A DNA stretch of 64,000 nt from an uncultured Lewinella sp. (GTDB lineage: Bacteria > Bacteroidota > Bacteroidia > Chitinophagales > Saprospiraceae): contig CAJXPD010000009.1 in NCBI GenBank assembly GCA_913057785.1, positions 1 to 64,000 on the forward strand, written 5' to 3'. This document shows positions 1 to 9,015 of the stretch, one piece after another (positions within the stretch are counted from its first letter, which is position 1; each line of letters starts with the position of its first letter). The position numbers and the translations under genes are program-made. A model generated the notes under the pieces. That model was not told where the DNA came from. It ran no database searches and saw only the letters and a program-made list of their open reading frames with translations.

Positions 1-1121
1 GCCATTACCTCTTGCATCAATTGCGCTCCCATTTCTCTTTCAGCTACTGGCTTATCCCGCAAGAATTTCTCCAATTTGAGAATATCGGCATAAGAGTAAA
101 AGGCGATACAGCTTCCGTCCAAGCCATCACGACCAGCACGTCCTGTTTCTTGGTAGTAATTCTCAATACTCTTTGGAATGTCATAGTGGATTACAAAGCG
201 TACATCCGGTTTGTCTATACCCATTCCAAAGGCAATGGTAGCCACAATCACATCAAGCTCTTCCATTAGGAAGTCATCTTGAGTCTTGCTACGCGTCTTC
301 GCGTCCAATCCTGCGTGATAAGGAGCGGCTTTAATATCATTCACTTTCAGCACTTGCGCGATGGTCTCCGCCGACTTACGGCTTTGAACGTAGATAATGC
401 CCGACTGATTGGGAATGCCCTTAATAATCTGAATGATACTCTTGAGCGTTTGTTCTTTCTTTCCTTTGGGCCGAACTTCATAGTAGAGGTTTTCTCGGTT
501 AAAGGAAGAGATAAAGGTGCTTTGGGCATCCATATTCAGGTTCTTCAGAATATCAGATTGCACCTTCGGAGTCGCAGTTGCAGTCAATGCGATTACTGGA
601 ATCCCTTGACCAATAGCATCAAGCATAGCTCTAATGCGACGGTATTCAGGCCGGAAGTCATGTCCCCACTCAGAGATACAGTGCGCCTCATCCACAGCGA
701 CAAAGGAGACGTTTACTTGCCGGAAAAATTCTATGTTTTCGTCTTTGGTAAGGGTTTCGGGAGCAATGAAGAGCAATTTAGTTTTGCCGTCCATGATATC
801 CTGCTTCACTTGCTTCATTTGGGCCTTAGTAAGTGAAGAATTCAGAAAATGTGCTACTTCATCCCTTTGAGAATAGCCCCTGATCGAATCCACCTGATTT
901 TTCATAAGGGCTATGAGCGGAGAGATAATGATCGCCGTTCCTTCTAACATTAATGCTGGCAGCTGGTAACAAAGAGACTTTCCACCACCCGTCGGCATGA
1001 TCACAAAAGTATTTTTCCCCTGCAGCACACTTTTGATAATCATTTCCTGATTACCCTTGAACTTATCAAACCCGAAATACTGATTCAGTGCGTCATGCAA
1101 ACTTTCTTTCGTCGCTGTCAT
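1..1121 (-). CDS. recQ: ATP-dependent DNA helicase RecQ, N-terminal 373 residues (runs off left edge)
   Basis: This is a superfamily 2 3'-to-5' DNA helicase acting in recombination and repair in the cytoplasm. Reading leftward from the ATG at 1121, the frame stays open to the window edge. Visible motifs in order are Walker A PTGGGKS (K48), the DExH box as VDEAHCISEWGHDFRPEY, motif III ALTATATP, and the second RecA-like lobe with GIIYVQSRKSAE, ATIAFGMGIDKPDVR and the arginine-finger segment YYQETGRAGRDG. The zinc-binding, winged-helix and HRDC parts lie outside the window. The gene is divergent from kdsD, a pairing I recall as common in Bacteroidota. The protein looks intact as far as it can be read. 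Family assignment is very secure. Confidence 0.97.
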   Translation of the reverse strand, partial: MTATKESLHDALNQYFGFDKFKGNQEMIIKSVLQGKNTFVIMPTGGGKSLCYQLPALMLEGTAIIISPLIALMKNQVDSIRGYSQRDEVAHFLNSSLTKAQMKQVKQDIMDGKTKLLFIAPETLTKDENIEFFRQVNVSFVAVDEAHCISEWGHDFRPEYRRIRAMLDAIGQGIPVIALTATATPKVQSDILKNLNMDAQSTFISSFNRENLYYEVRPKGKKEQTLKSIIQIIKGIPNQSGIIYVQSRKSAETIAQVLKVNDIKAAPYHAGLDAKTRSKTQDDFLMEELDVIVATIAFGMGIDKPDVRFVIHYDIPKSIENYYQETGRAGRDGLDGSCIAFYSYADILKLEKFLRDKPVAEREMGAQLMQEVM

Positions 1122-1592
1122 GGTTAACATTTGAACTTTAGTTTTTGCTTAGTCTAATCCGTACAACACCTAACAAAAGCATCTGCTTTTGACCTGAACG
1201 GAGAATGAAATGTCGGAAAGGCGAAGCTGTTTCGATAATGTTTTGGCAAACTGGTGGAATGCCAAAATTTAAGTTAGGGACGATGAGTTTGGCTACCTTA
1301 AATTTATTAAAAACACTGGACAAAAAGAATCTTGGACTTCTTTTTTTTGGCCATAGGAATGCCCTGTAGCCCTGCTCTTCATCGTCATGGCAGGCGATCG
1401 CAAGTTTGAGTGAACAAAGTTTTTTAACCTGTCTACTATTCCTATCTTGGTCCATTATTTTATACATAATTATCAGAAAAGGTCCTATTGGTTAACTCTT
1501 CCTGATACTTCTAATTGGGCATGTTCTGATGCAAAAAAATTATAGTCCAACAGGCTTTTTTCAAAAAGCTTCCAAAAATACTAAAAAACATT
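1122..1592. other. Divergent intergenic region between recQ and kdsD
   Basis: This 471-bp stretch separates two divergent genes and should hold both promoters. I see no clear TAnnTTTG/TTG promoter pair. A 109-codon leftward reading frame (1467 to 1138, ATG start) fills most of it and ends 16 bp before the recQ start codon. Its product is rich in Arg, Lys and Phe, has no recognisable domain, no signal peptide and no family resemblance I can name, so I treat it as probably non-coding. A short run of T (1340-1347) lies within it. Confidence 0.4.
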
Positions 1593-2561
1593 GTGAATTC
1601 AGATGCCCTAATTGTTAAAACTGCCCGGGAAACACTGGAAATTGAGGCCCAATGTCTGCAGGCTTTGTATCAAAGTATTGATCAGGATTTTGTGGCCTGC
1701 GTGAATGCCATCTATTCTTCTCCTGGTCGGCTCGTTGTCACGGGTATCGGTAAGAGTGCCCTAATCGCTCAAAAGATCGTCGCGACCTTGAATTCTACGG
1801 GAACTCCAGCACTTTTCATGCATGCCGCTGATGCCATTCACGGCGATCTCGGCATGGTGCGTCCCCATGATCTAGTACTTTGTCTCTCCAAGAGTGGAGA
1901 AACAGCAGAGATCAAGGTACTCGTGCCCCTTGTCAGAAACCTTGGCAACCCAATTATCGGGATGGTAACCAAGCGAGACTCCTATTTGGGTCAGCAAGCC
2001 AATTACATTTTGCATACCCCAATTGTCAAAGAAGCTGATCCCAATAACCTCGCCCCCACCACTAGCACCACTGCTCAGCTGGCTTTGGGAGATGCTTTGG
2101 CCACAGCTTTGCTTGCTTTAAGGGGTTTTACGCCAAAAGACTTCGCTCAGTTTCATCCTGGAGGATCACTAGGCAAACAGCTCTACCTAAGTGTGGCCGA
2201 TATTTATCCAAAAAATGAAAAACCTGCGGTTGCCGCAACCGATAGTCTACAACGAACTATATTGGAAATGACGTCCAAGTGCTTGGGGGCTACCGCTGTG
2301 GTAGATGAGCACAATGAAGTGAAAGGAATCGTAACGGACGGGGACCTCCGAAGAATGCTCGAAGCCGCTCCAGATCTTCAGCAGCTCACCGCCGCTGACC
2401 TGATGAGTCCCAGTCCAAAAATGATCAACAAGGATGCCCTAGCCGTGAATGCCCTGGAAATTTTGCGAAAGCACAGTATCACACAGTTAATTGTGGAAGA
2501 AGGTGGGAAGTACTTGGGGATGATTCACCTGCATAACTTGGTGAAGGAGGGATTAATCTAG
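1593..2561 (+). CDS. kdsD: D-arabinose-5-phosphate isomerase (KdsD/KpsF/GutQ family)
   Basis: This enzyme interconverts ribulose-5-phosphate and arabinose-5-phosphate, the first step toward KDO for lipopolysaccharide. The 322-residue length is normal. An SIS sugar-isomerase domain covers about residues 30-180, with the conserved stretches TGIGKSALIAQKI, HAADAIHGDLGM and SKSGET, followed by ALGDALA. A pair of CBS domains (about 205-322) includes GIVTDGDLRRML and the C-terminal GMIHLHNLVKEGL. The start is GTG at 1593; no ATG lies nearby in frame and the next upstream region is non-coding. No kdsA, kdsB or kdsC gene is in the window, so its role in KDO synthesis rests on the family. The stop codon is inside the left arm of a large hairpin. 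Confidence 0.95.
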   Translation: MNSDALIVKTARETLEIEAQCLQALYQSIDQDFVACVNAIYSSPGRLVVTGIGKSALIAQKIVATLNSTGTPALFMHAADAIHGDLGMVRPHDLVLCLSKSGETAEIKVLVPLVRNLGNPIIGMVTKRDSYLGQQANYILHTPIVKEADPNNLAPTTSTTAQLALGDALATALLALRGFTPKDFAQFHPGGSLGKQLYLSVADIYPKNEKPAVAATDSLQRTILEMTSKCLGATAVVDEHNEVKGIVTDGDLRRMLEAAPDLQQLTAADLMSPSPKMINKDALAVNALEILRKHSITQLIVEEGGKYLGMIHLHNLVKEGLI

Positions 2562-2612
2562 CGCTTGTCTACTCACCGGGTGAATAATTCACCCGGTGAG
2601 TAGACAAGCGCT
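2560..2612. terminator. Perfect 25-bp hairpin between convergent kdsD and amidohydrolase genes
   Basis: The left arm is 2560-2584, the loop is TAA (2585-2587) and the right arm is 2588-2612. All 25 pairs match. The left arm takes in the last two bases of the kdsD stop codon, and the right arm ends 8 bp before the stop of the leftward amidohydrolase gene. It is palindromic, so it can act for both strands, but neither side has a U-run. I infer a bidirectional terminator or transcript-end stabiliser. Confidence 0.8.
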
Positions 2613-2620
2613 GCCAGTAT

Positions 2621-3925
2621 CTATTTCTCCAATCCTGGAGATCTTTCTAAAAACTCATTGTACAAACGGATGTGGCGACTGTCTAGAGGCACACTCCAAC
2701 CATCAATAAATAGATGCTTGACATGAGTCTTGGTCTCAAATGGATCCCCATTCGTCACGAATAACGTAGCGCTTTTCCCTTTTTCCAAGGAACCTAATCG
2801 GTCAGCTACACCAAAAATCTCCGCAGGCACGATTGTAACGGCTTTTAAAGCCGCTTCCTTACCCATACCATAAGCAGCAGCAAAACCTGCGTTGTAAGGC
2901 AAATTACGGACGTTTTCAGTGTCATTTGAGCGAATGGCTACTTTCACGCCAGCCTTGTGCATCTTCCCTGCATTAGCATAGGGGGTATCATAGCGATCAG
3001 AGGTACGAGTCGGCATGCTTAACATGGGACCAGTAATAACAGGAATATTGGCAGCGGCGATCTTATCCGCTACTCGCCATCCTTCTGCTACTCCTGTAAA
3101 TATGACTTTTACCTTCTTTTCAGTGACCCACTTGATAGCGGATTCAATGGCACTAGCTTGGTTAACCTCTAGCAAAATTGGCATTTCTCCTCTGATTACA
3201 GGTAGCATGGCCTCCATCTTGGGGTTGTAATCCAAGGCTTCACCACTTCCAGCTTTAGCTGCAGAATCCAACTTGTGATACAAGGCAAGATTGTCCCAAA
3301 GGTCATTGAGCTTTTTCAACTGCTTTTCTTCCTGCTTCTTGCGTTCCTCATCTGTTCGACGATCTCTACGTCCTCTCCTACCTGCACTTGGATAGTTGAT
3401 CACCACGCCTTTAAAACCAGCATACATCTGCTGTGGGGTGTACCCGACCAGATTGATCAAGGAAGCCGTGCCAGGAATAGTTCCACCTACTGGAGCAACC
3501 AAAGTCGTAGTCACCCCTTCCACTCGGGTAACAGGAATAGCGGTAGCATTAGGGTTTACCGCAGTTAAAGCTTGCATCTCAGGCTTGATATCTCCTAATT
3601 CATTAGCATCTGCAGTCAAGGACACCGAGCTTACCTCTACCAGGCCTAGTTGAGTACCTCCATCAATTAATCCAGGATAAACAAATAAGCCTGAACAATC
3701 CACTACTTTGGCATCTGGTGGAATAGCTACGTTAGGACCAATGGCAGAAATATTGCCATTCTCAATCACCAAGGTACCTTGTACGGTACCATTAGTGATC
3801 GTTTCGATCGTAGCATTTGTTAGGGCAAAGGTACCCCGGGCAGGCTTAGTAATTTGCTGACCATAGGAGCTCAGGGCACAGAAGCCAAGCACTAGGAAAG
3901 CAATAATCTTTATAGTAAATTTCAT
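2621..3925 (-). CDS. Exported amidohydrolase-fold protein lacking the HxH metal motif
   Basis: This is the last gene of a three-gene leftward operon. I start it at the ATG at 3925, which gives a clean signal peptide (MKFTIKIIAFLVLGFCALSSYGQ begins the protein in pieces: charged n-region, hydrophobic core, Ala/Ser/Gln cleavage region). An upstream in-frame ATG at 3961 would overlap the preceding stop as TAATG but puts 12 polar residues before the signal. The N-terminal beta-sandwich, the IDGGTQ strand 1 end and the C-terminal metallo-dependent hydrolase features (IRSNDTENVRNLPYNAG, then AVTIVPAEIFGVADRLGSLEKGKSATLFV) fit the imidazolonepropionase-like family. Where active members have DAHSH this protein has DGGTQ, so both metal histidines are gone. 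A basic patch RRGRRDRRTDEERKKQEEK sits near residue 190. It may be a non-catalytic partner or a substrate-binding protein. Confidence 0.85.
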   Translation of the reverse strand: MKFTIKIIAFLVLGFCALSSYGQQITKPARGTFALTNATIETITNGTVQGTLVIENGNISAIGPNVAIPPDAKVVDCSGLFVYPGLIDGGTQLGLVEVSSVSLTADANELGDIKPEMQALTAVNPNATAIPVTRVEGVTTTLVAPVGGTIPGTASLINLVGYTPQQMYAGFKGVVINYPSAGRRGRRDRRTDEERKKQEEKQLKKLNDLWDNLALYHKLDSAAKAGSGEALDYNPKMEAMLPVIRGEMPILLEVNQASAIESAIKWVTEKKVKVIFTGVAEGWRVADKIAAANIPVITGPMLSMPTRTSDRYDTPYANAGKMHKAGVKVAIRSNDTENVRNLPYNAGFAAAYGMGKEAALKAVTIVPAEIFGVADRLGSLEKGKSATLFVTNGDPFETKTHVKHLFIDGWSVPLDSRHIRLYNEFLERSPGLEK

Positions 3926-3960
3926 TATGTCTTCTTTTTGAATGATGAATAGATCCTCCA

Positions 3961-5319
3961 TTAGTGCTTATGAAAGAACAATTGTTCAAATACCCCTTCC
4001 ATACAGTTATCATACTCCTTCACCTCTAGGAAGAAAGCAGGAAGCGCTTCTTCAGGGTTTACATCCATACGCATGTCAGCTGGATCAGCATTGATATCGA
4101 AGCGGACGATACCATCAACAATGGTCATTTGTGGAATGGCATAAACTGAAAGGGGGTGCCCCTTGAAAATGGCTACATCACCATCTTTACCTACCTCCAA
4201 CGAACCGATGCGATCCTCCACACCTAGTTGTTTGGCAGGGTTGATCGTAATCAAAGACAGCGCTTCATTATCCGAAAGGTCCCCGTATCGCTGGGTTTTA
4301 CCAGCCTCATGATACAGGTGACGGATAAGTTCTCCTGAATCCGAATTGATAGAGGTCACCACTCCATTTTTCGTTAGAATAGAAGCATTGTAGGCAGTAG
4401 AATAGTACACTTCAAACTTGTAGGCCCACCAATCTGCAAAAACGGAAGCTCCAGCACCAAATTCTGCTAACTCAGGAGCTACTTTAAAGCCTTCGTTCAC
4501 GTGCTGAAAGCATAGCTTTTTGATACCAAAATCCTTGCATACTTCCATCAACATCAAGATCTCGTCTGCACGGTAGGAGTGACAATGTATGATGATGTCT
4601 CCGGTAAGGATATCGGCTAAGGTTTGCATCCGATAATTATATTCGGGAGCAGTTGCCTTTGGATTTGTATTCTTCTCATTGTTGTACTTTTCCCAGGCCT
4701 TCATGTAAACGGTAGCCTCTGAGAAGGCCTTTCTGAATACCTGCTCTACCCCCATACGAGTCCTGGGCTGGATACCACGCCCTTCTCCATGGACACGCAT
4801 TGGGTTTTCACCTAAAGCGAACTTGATCGTACGAGGAGCTCCTACCATTCTTAAATCTTCGGGATTGTAAGAACCGTAATGGTGTTTGATCGTCTCACAC
4901 TGACCTCCGATGGCATTTGCGGAGCCATGCATAGCATGAGAAGAGGTAACGCCGCCAGCAAGCGCTCGATAAATGGAAATATCTAGTGGATCAATAGCAT
5001 CTCCGGTAAAAACTTCTGCTGTTACAGGGTTGGTACCCTCATTCACTGCATCTATAGCGATGTGAGAATGAGCATCGATGATCCCGGGCATGACGTGCAT
5101 TCCCGTAGCATCTATTTCTTTGGTACCAGAAGGGGTGCGCAAGTTTTTGCCAATACGCGTAATCTTCCCATTCTGGATCAATACATCGGTCTCTTCCAGG
5201 ATACCATTTGTAATGGTAATGACCGTACCATTTTTTATTAAAACATCACCTTTGTCGAGCTGGCCAAATAGGCTGAGCGCTACGAAAGTGAATAGTATTG
5301 TATTTTTTACTTTTTTCAT
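3961..5319 (-). CDS. Exported metal-dependent amidohydrolase (imidazolonepropionase-like)
   Basis: This is the middle gene of the amidohydrolase operon and the only one with a full metal site visible. A signal peptide occupies about residues 1-19 (MKKVKNTILFTFVALSLFG). The HxH pair is at H84 and H86 in GIIDAHSHIAID; further likely ligands are HCHSY after strand 5, the QHVNEG histidine, and the Asp in TSINSDSGE. The C-terminus carries the family's ITINPAKQLGVEDRIGSLEVGKDGDVAIF segment, and the N-terminal sandwich starts DVLIKNGTVITI. Substrate is unknown; relatives hydrolyse cyclic amides or dipeptides such as Xaa-Pro. It lies 35 bp after the upstream gene's stop and touches the downstream gene. 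Location should be periplasmic or surface. Confidence 0.9.
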   Translation of the reverse strand: MKKVKNTILFTFVALSLFGQLDKGDVLIKNGTVITITNGILEETDVLIQNGKITRIGKNLRTPSGTKEIDATGMHVMPGIIDAHSHIAIDAVNEGTNPVTAEVFTGDAIDPLDISIYRALAGGVTSSHAMHGSANAIGGQCETIKHHYGSYNPEDLRMVGAPRTIKFALGENPMRVHGEGRGIQPRTRMGVEQVFRKAFSEATVYMKAWEKYNNEKNTNPKATAPEYNYRMQTLADILTGDIIIHCHSYRADEILMLMEVCKDFGIKKLCFQHVNEGFKVAPELAEFGAGASVFADWWAYKFEVYYSTAYNASILTKNGVVTSINSDSGELIRHLYHEAGKTQRYGDLSDNEALSLITINPAKQLGVEDRIGSLEVGKDGDVAIFKGHPLSVYAIPQMTIVDGIVRFDINADPADMRMDVNPEEALPAFFLEVKEYDNCMEGVFEQLFFHKH

Positions 5320-5354
5320 AATTGCTTCTTCAAGATTAGAATCAAGGATTGAAG

Positions 5355-7079
5355 TTATTTATCAGGCGTACCAATGCGCTCACCTTCTAGATCAAACGTA
5401 CCAAATTGACCAGCGGAAACCGTTCCTTCCATATTATCTCCGTCGATAAGTAGGTTGTATTCAATCGTTACGGTTTGTCCACCGCCATCGATCTTAATAC
5501 TGAAAGAAAGCTCGTTACCATTTAACTCAGCGGTCTCAATGGTGCTCTTGTTCCCCATAGCCGTATTGGTGATGCTTCCAGAAATTTCACCGTCATTGTC
5601 CACCAACTCAAGGATTCCATCCATGTTCTGCCCCATGGCTTCAAAACTATAGGTCCATTTTCCTGCCACAGCTACCTTGGCGTTGGGATCGCCTTTCTTA
5701 GCTGGCTTTTTCGCTTCAAATTCAAACTTGTTTCCTTCAACAAATACATATCGTACGTTGGATTTCTCCTCGAAGTAGGGCTGATCAGTAACCACTAAAT
5801 TGGCTATCTTCCCCGTCGCTACCGTACCCAACATATCAGAAACACCAAGCATTTTGGCAGGGGTAGTCGTTAAGGCAGCCAAAGCAGCATCTTTACTTAA
5901 TCCATTTTCAATCATTTTGCGAAGATTGGCTTTCACATCCTTACTCTTCACATCGAGTGTGGAAAAACCAAATACTATACCTGCCTTTTCCATATTTCCT
6001 GCTTGTGTCCAGTGTTCTTTTAGGGCCTTCATTTTCCGCTTTTCTAGTGCCTCTCTTTCGGCTTTAAAAGGATCATCCTTTTCACCTTCTTCTTTTTTCT
6101 TATCACCTTTCTTTCCTCCCTTGCCCTTCTTATCCTCAGGCAGATCCATAGAAAGCAATACAGATATATTTCTCTTTTTGAGTTCATCCGCTACATGCCA
6201 GCCTTGTTTCAGTTCAGCGATAACCATGGGTAGGTCAAATTCCTTTTGCAAGGACAATGCTCGGTAAGCAGATTTCACATCGCTGGCTTTCATAAAGACA
6301 GATTGATCCTTATTGATCACAGGATAGAAAGCCTGTAATACCGGATCATAGGAAGGGCGAGACATCCCAGTTGGACTCTTCTTATAGGCTTTTTCATGAG
6401 CCTGGGCTAGTTCTGCTTGTCGATATAATTCCCTCCATTTTGCAATCACAGCAATTACCGTAGCAGGGTACATTCTCCTAGCTCCTGTTAACTGGGAGAA
6501 AAAGGCCGTCTGATCTTTCAGGATCATTTTATCAGCATTGTCTCCATGAAGCAGGACCAATGCCCCTTGCCCAGGCAACATTTGGCCATTAGGAACCACA
6601 TTGGCGGCTGTAAAGCCCAGCTTTCGCATATCGGCAATTGACTTATCCTTAGGCTTTAGGGACTTAGCCAATTCTTTCTCTGGTGTAATTCCAGCTAAAT
6701 CATTAGGAGGGGAACCAGGATCTTTAACCTGCGGAGCTTGTTGACCTCCGCCACGGCCACCTTGCTGTGCCTCGGCCTTTGGGATACCGGTATGTGACAA
6801 GCCTTCGATGAAGCCCGCATAAATGTACATGGAGTCTGCTTTGACAACTTGCGCATCGATTGGAATCTTAACGTTCTTGCCAACAGCGAGGATTAGACCA
6901 TCCTTAATTACTACAGTGGCGCCTTCGATCATTTTGCCTGGCTCTGTCACGACAGTAGCCTGGGTTAAGGCATAGGTTCGAGTGACGGGCTTTAATTCGT
7001 CATTATTAGTTTGCGCCCAGAGAAAACTAGGAATCACCAATAGACAAATAAGCCCAAACAAAGTTGGGTGTTTTTTCAT
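5355..7079 (-). CDS. Exported amidohydrolase-fold protein with extra C-terminal beta domain, degenerate metal site
   Basis: This is the first gene of the operon, 574 residues, with a signal peptide (MKKHPTLFGLICLLVIPSFLWAQ by parts). The amidohydrolase fold is recognisable from the N-terminal sandwich and the C-terminal AALTTTPAKMLGVSDMLGTVATGKIANLVV segment. The strand 1 motif reads YAGFIEGLSHTG where active enzymes have IDAHSH, so the first metal His is replaced by Leu and only one His remains. A low-complexity Gly/Gln segment (about residues 105-115) and a Lys/Gly/Glu-rich segment (about 318-345) look like flexible linkers. The last ~100 residues, starting at GKWTYSFEAMGQ, form a separate lipocalin-like beta domain rich in alternating Asn/Asp/Gly turns. 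I infer a non-catalytic or altered-activity partner of the next gene. Confidence 0.85.
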   Translation of the reverse strand: MKKHPTLFGLICLLVIPSFLWAQTNNDELKPVTRTYALTQATVVTEPGKMIEGATVVIKDGLILAVGKNVKIPIDAQVVKADSMYIYAGFIEGLSHTGIPKAEAQQGGRGGGQQAPQVKDPGSPPNDLAGITPEKELAKSLKPKDKSIADMRKLGFTAANVVPNGQMLPGQGALVLLHGDNADKMILKDQTAFFSQLTGARRMYPATVIAVIAKWRELYRQAELAQAHEKAYKKSPTGMSRPSYDPVLQAFYPVINKDQSVFMKASDVKSAYRALSLQKEFDLPMVIAELKQGWHVADELKKRNISVLLSMDLPEDKKGKGGKKGDKKKEEGEKDDPFKAEREALEKRKMKALKEHWTQAGNMEKAGIVFGFSTLDVKSKDVKANLRKMIENGLSKDAALAALTTTPAKMLGVSDMLGTVATGKIANLVVTDQPYFEEKSNVRYVFVEGNKFEFEAKKPAKKGDPNAKVAVAGKWTYSFEAMGQNMDGILELVDNDGEISGSITNTAMGNKSTIETAELNGNELSFSIKIDGGGQTVTIEYNLLIDGDNMEGTVSAGQFGTFDLEGERIGTPDK

Positions 7080-7402
7080 ACTACATTAGGATTTAAAGGT
7101 TCTTGGTTAGGTCCAAGAAGATATTTAATTAGATTAAGGATTTCTATGCAATAGTAATCGTAAAGTTCCTTATTTGTTCAAGGATGTACAGATTGGCTCT
7201 TTAGGGAAAGTGTTATTTGAGAGGAAAGATCATTTTCGTTCAAGTTTCAGGCCACCAAATTTAGTAAAATACAATCAAATTCTAAGCACCTCCATCTTCC
7301 ATACCCTGTTCACCTACAAATGGGGCCCGTTCAACGACTTTAATTGAGCTTACAAGGACGTGGAAATACCTTGCTGTCAATTCAAAACTAAAAATGTACA
7401 TC
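7080..7402. other. Divergent intergenic region, amidohydrolase operon versus lipoprotein operon
   Basis: This 323-bp region should contain promoters for both operons. A leftward TAnnTTTG-type match lies at 7256-7263 (CAAATTTA on the plus strand) but has no TTG partner at the usual spacing. I see no hairpin, repeat or convincing small ORF. Confidence 0.35.
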
Positions 7403-7960
7403 ATGAAACTACGTAATTGGATTTGGCTTGCATTAGCTTTGATGGTACAGTCTTGTATTCCGTCTTTACACCCATTATACACTAAGGATACCATTGTTTT
7501 TGAAAATTCTCTTTTAGGGACCTGGACAGATAATGAGGATACCTACGTATTTGAAAAATGGAAAGATAATGGCTACCTATTCACCTACATGGACGGGCCA
7601 GATCAAGAACAGTATGAAGTACACCTGGTCAAACTCGGTTCAGAGTATTACCTGGATTTCTATTCACACCGTAAAGAAGGGCTTTTCCCTGGCGATGATG
7701 CAGCGCTTGCCCCCCTTATCCGTACGCACTCTTTTGCCAAGGTTAAATGGGATCGAAAAAAATTAGAAATTAGCCATTTCGCTGAATTAGAATGGTTGGA
7801 GGATCTTTTTGACCAAAGGAAGATTAGAATCAAGCATGAACGAATTGATGACGAAATCGTATTGACTGCTGGCCCACGAGAACTTCAGAAGTTTTTTCTT
7901 AAATATGCTAATGATCCTAACATTTTCACAGAAACCGTTTCATTAAAAAGGCCCTTGTAA
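7403..7960 (+). CDS. Predicted lipoprotein of unknown function
   Basis: The chosen start is the ATG at 7403, giving MKLRNWIWLALALMVQSC, a typical lipoprotein signal with lipobox VQSC and modified Cys18. An in-frame ATG three codons earlier (7394) is possible. The mature ~167-residue protein begins IPSLHPLYTKDTIVFENSLLGTW and is rich in Trp, Tyr and charged residues in alternating patterns that suggest a beta-barrel of the lipocalin-like sort. I do not recognise the family. The stop overlaps the start of the histidine kinase gene as TAATG, so translation is coupled. This suggests that the lipoprotein is a sensor accessory or envelope reporter for the kinase, which is an inference from position only. 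Confidence 0.8.
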   Translation: MKLRNWIWLALALMVQSCIPSLHPLYTKDTIVFENSLLGTWTDNEDTYVFEKWKDNGYLFTYMDGPDQEQYEVHLVKLGSEYYLDFYSHRKEGLFPGDDAALAPLIRTHSFAKVKWDRKKLEISHFAELEWLEDLFDQRKIRIKHERIDDEIVLTAGPRELQKFFLKYANDPNIFTETVSLKRPL

Positions 7961-9015
7961 TGCCCACGAATTTTCGTCAACATATGGAGCAGATCGTGCA
8001 ACACAGGCTGGTACAACACCTCTTGTTTTGGCTGTTGTCCTTCTATGTCCTTTTCCGCCTCTTTTGTACGGATGAAAAGTATGTGGAAACGGATCTGATC
8101 TATACGTTTCTGTTCCATATTAGTCTAGTATTTATCGTATACCTGAACTTAAACTTTTTGCTACCTAGGTACTTTCAGGCCAAACAATACAGCCTATATC
8201 TTCTTGGGTTTGCGCTGGTCTTAGCCCTTGGAACCCTAATTAACCATTTGACCTTCCAATATCTAGCAGATTGGCTATTCGAAGGCTACTATTTCATCTC
8301 CTACTATGAGTGGGGAGATATCCTGGAGTTCACCTTTACCTATATGGCTTTGAGCACCTTACTGCATCTATCAAAGTCTTGGTTTGAACTGAACGAAAAG
8401 AAGAAGGCGATTAACCGTTTAGAACGAGAAAAACTAGATGCTGAACTGTTGAGCTTAAAATCCCAAATCAACCCCCATTTCCTGTTCAACAGTCTCAATA
8501 ACCTGTATTCCTTATCCTTAGATCAAGACGAACGCTTACCGGACCTTTTACTAAGGTTATCAGATAATCTCCGGTATATGCTCTACGAATCAGGGGATAC
8601 TTTTGTGCCCCTACAAAAGGAAATTCAATTCCTGGAAAACTACATTGACCTACAGCGGATACGAGCTCCGAAGCGCGTGGATATACGATTTGCAGTGGAG
8701 GGTAAAATCAAGGATCATGCCATCGCTCCTCTGCTATTAATACATTTTGTCGAGAATGCATTTAAGTTTGGAGCCAAAGGCAGTAATACGGAAGCCTATG
8801 TGCATGTTCAGTGTATTGTTGAAGAAAACATCTTGACCTTTAGCATCAAGAATAACAAAGGCAAATTAGCACTTCCTCCCCGAGTGGGTGGGGGCATTGG
8901 GCTTTCAAATACCCGTAAACGCCTTGCGCTTTTATATCCAAATGGTCATGAACTGCGTATTGAAGACAAGGAAAATGAATTTGAAGTATTTTTGACCCTC
9001 AGCTTAAGCGAATGA
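7960..9015 (+). CDS. LytS/YpdA-type membrane sensor histidine kinase
   Basis: This 351-residue kinase has four predicted membrane segments in about the first 150 residues (LLFWLLSFYVLFRLF; FLFHISLVFIVYLNLNFLL; LLGFALVLALGTLI; a weaker fourth near LEFTFTYMALSTLL), a short coiled coil (ELNEKKKAINRLEREKLDAEL) and then the His_kinase domain with the H-box QINPHFLFNSLN, phospho-acceptor H173. The ATP-binding part shows LLLIHFVENAFKFGA and GGIGLSNTRKRLALLYP. There is no large periplasmic sensor, so it probably senses through the membrane or through the upstream lipoprotein. Its last codons overlap the response regulator start (ATGA). Relatives in enterobacteria (YpdA, BtsS) sense pyruvate and control carboxylate transporters. 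Confidence 0.95.
   Translation: MPTNFRQHMEQIVQHRLVQHLLFWLLSFYVLFRLFCTDEKYVETDLIYTFLFHISLVFIVYLNLNFLLPRYFQAKQYSLYLLGFALVLALGTLINHLTFQYLADWLFEGYYFISYYEWGDILEFTFTYMALSTLLHLSKSWFELNEKKKAINRLEREKLDAELLSLKSQINPHFLFNSLNNLYSLSLDQDERLPDLLLRLSDNLRYMLYESGDTFVPLQKEIQFLENYIDLQRIRAPKRVDIRFAVEGKIKDHAIAPLLLIHFVENAFKFGAKGSNTEAYVHVQCIVEENILTFSIKNNKGKLALPPRVGGGIGLSNTRKRLALLYPNGHELRIEDKENEFEVFLTLSLSE

Noticed and set aside
279-836. 185-codon frame opposite recQ
   Set aside because: It lies on the other strand of the RecQ helicase motifs, which are unmistakable; a shadow frame.
1138-1467. 109-codon leftward ORF between recQ and kdsD
   Set aside because: It fills the recQ/kdsD promoter region, has no recognisable domain, no signal and unusual composition for the segment; kept only as part of the intergenic description.
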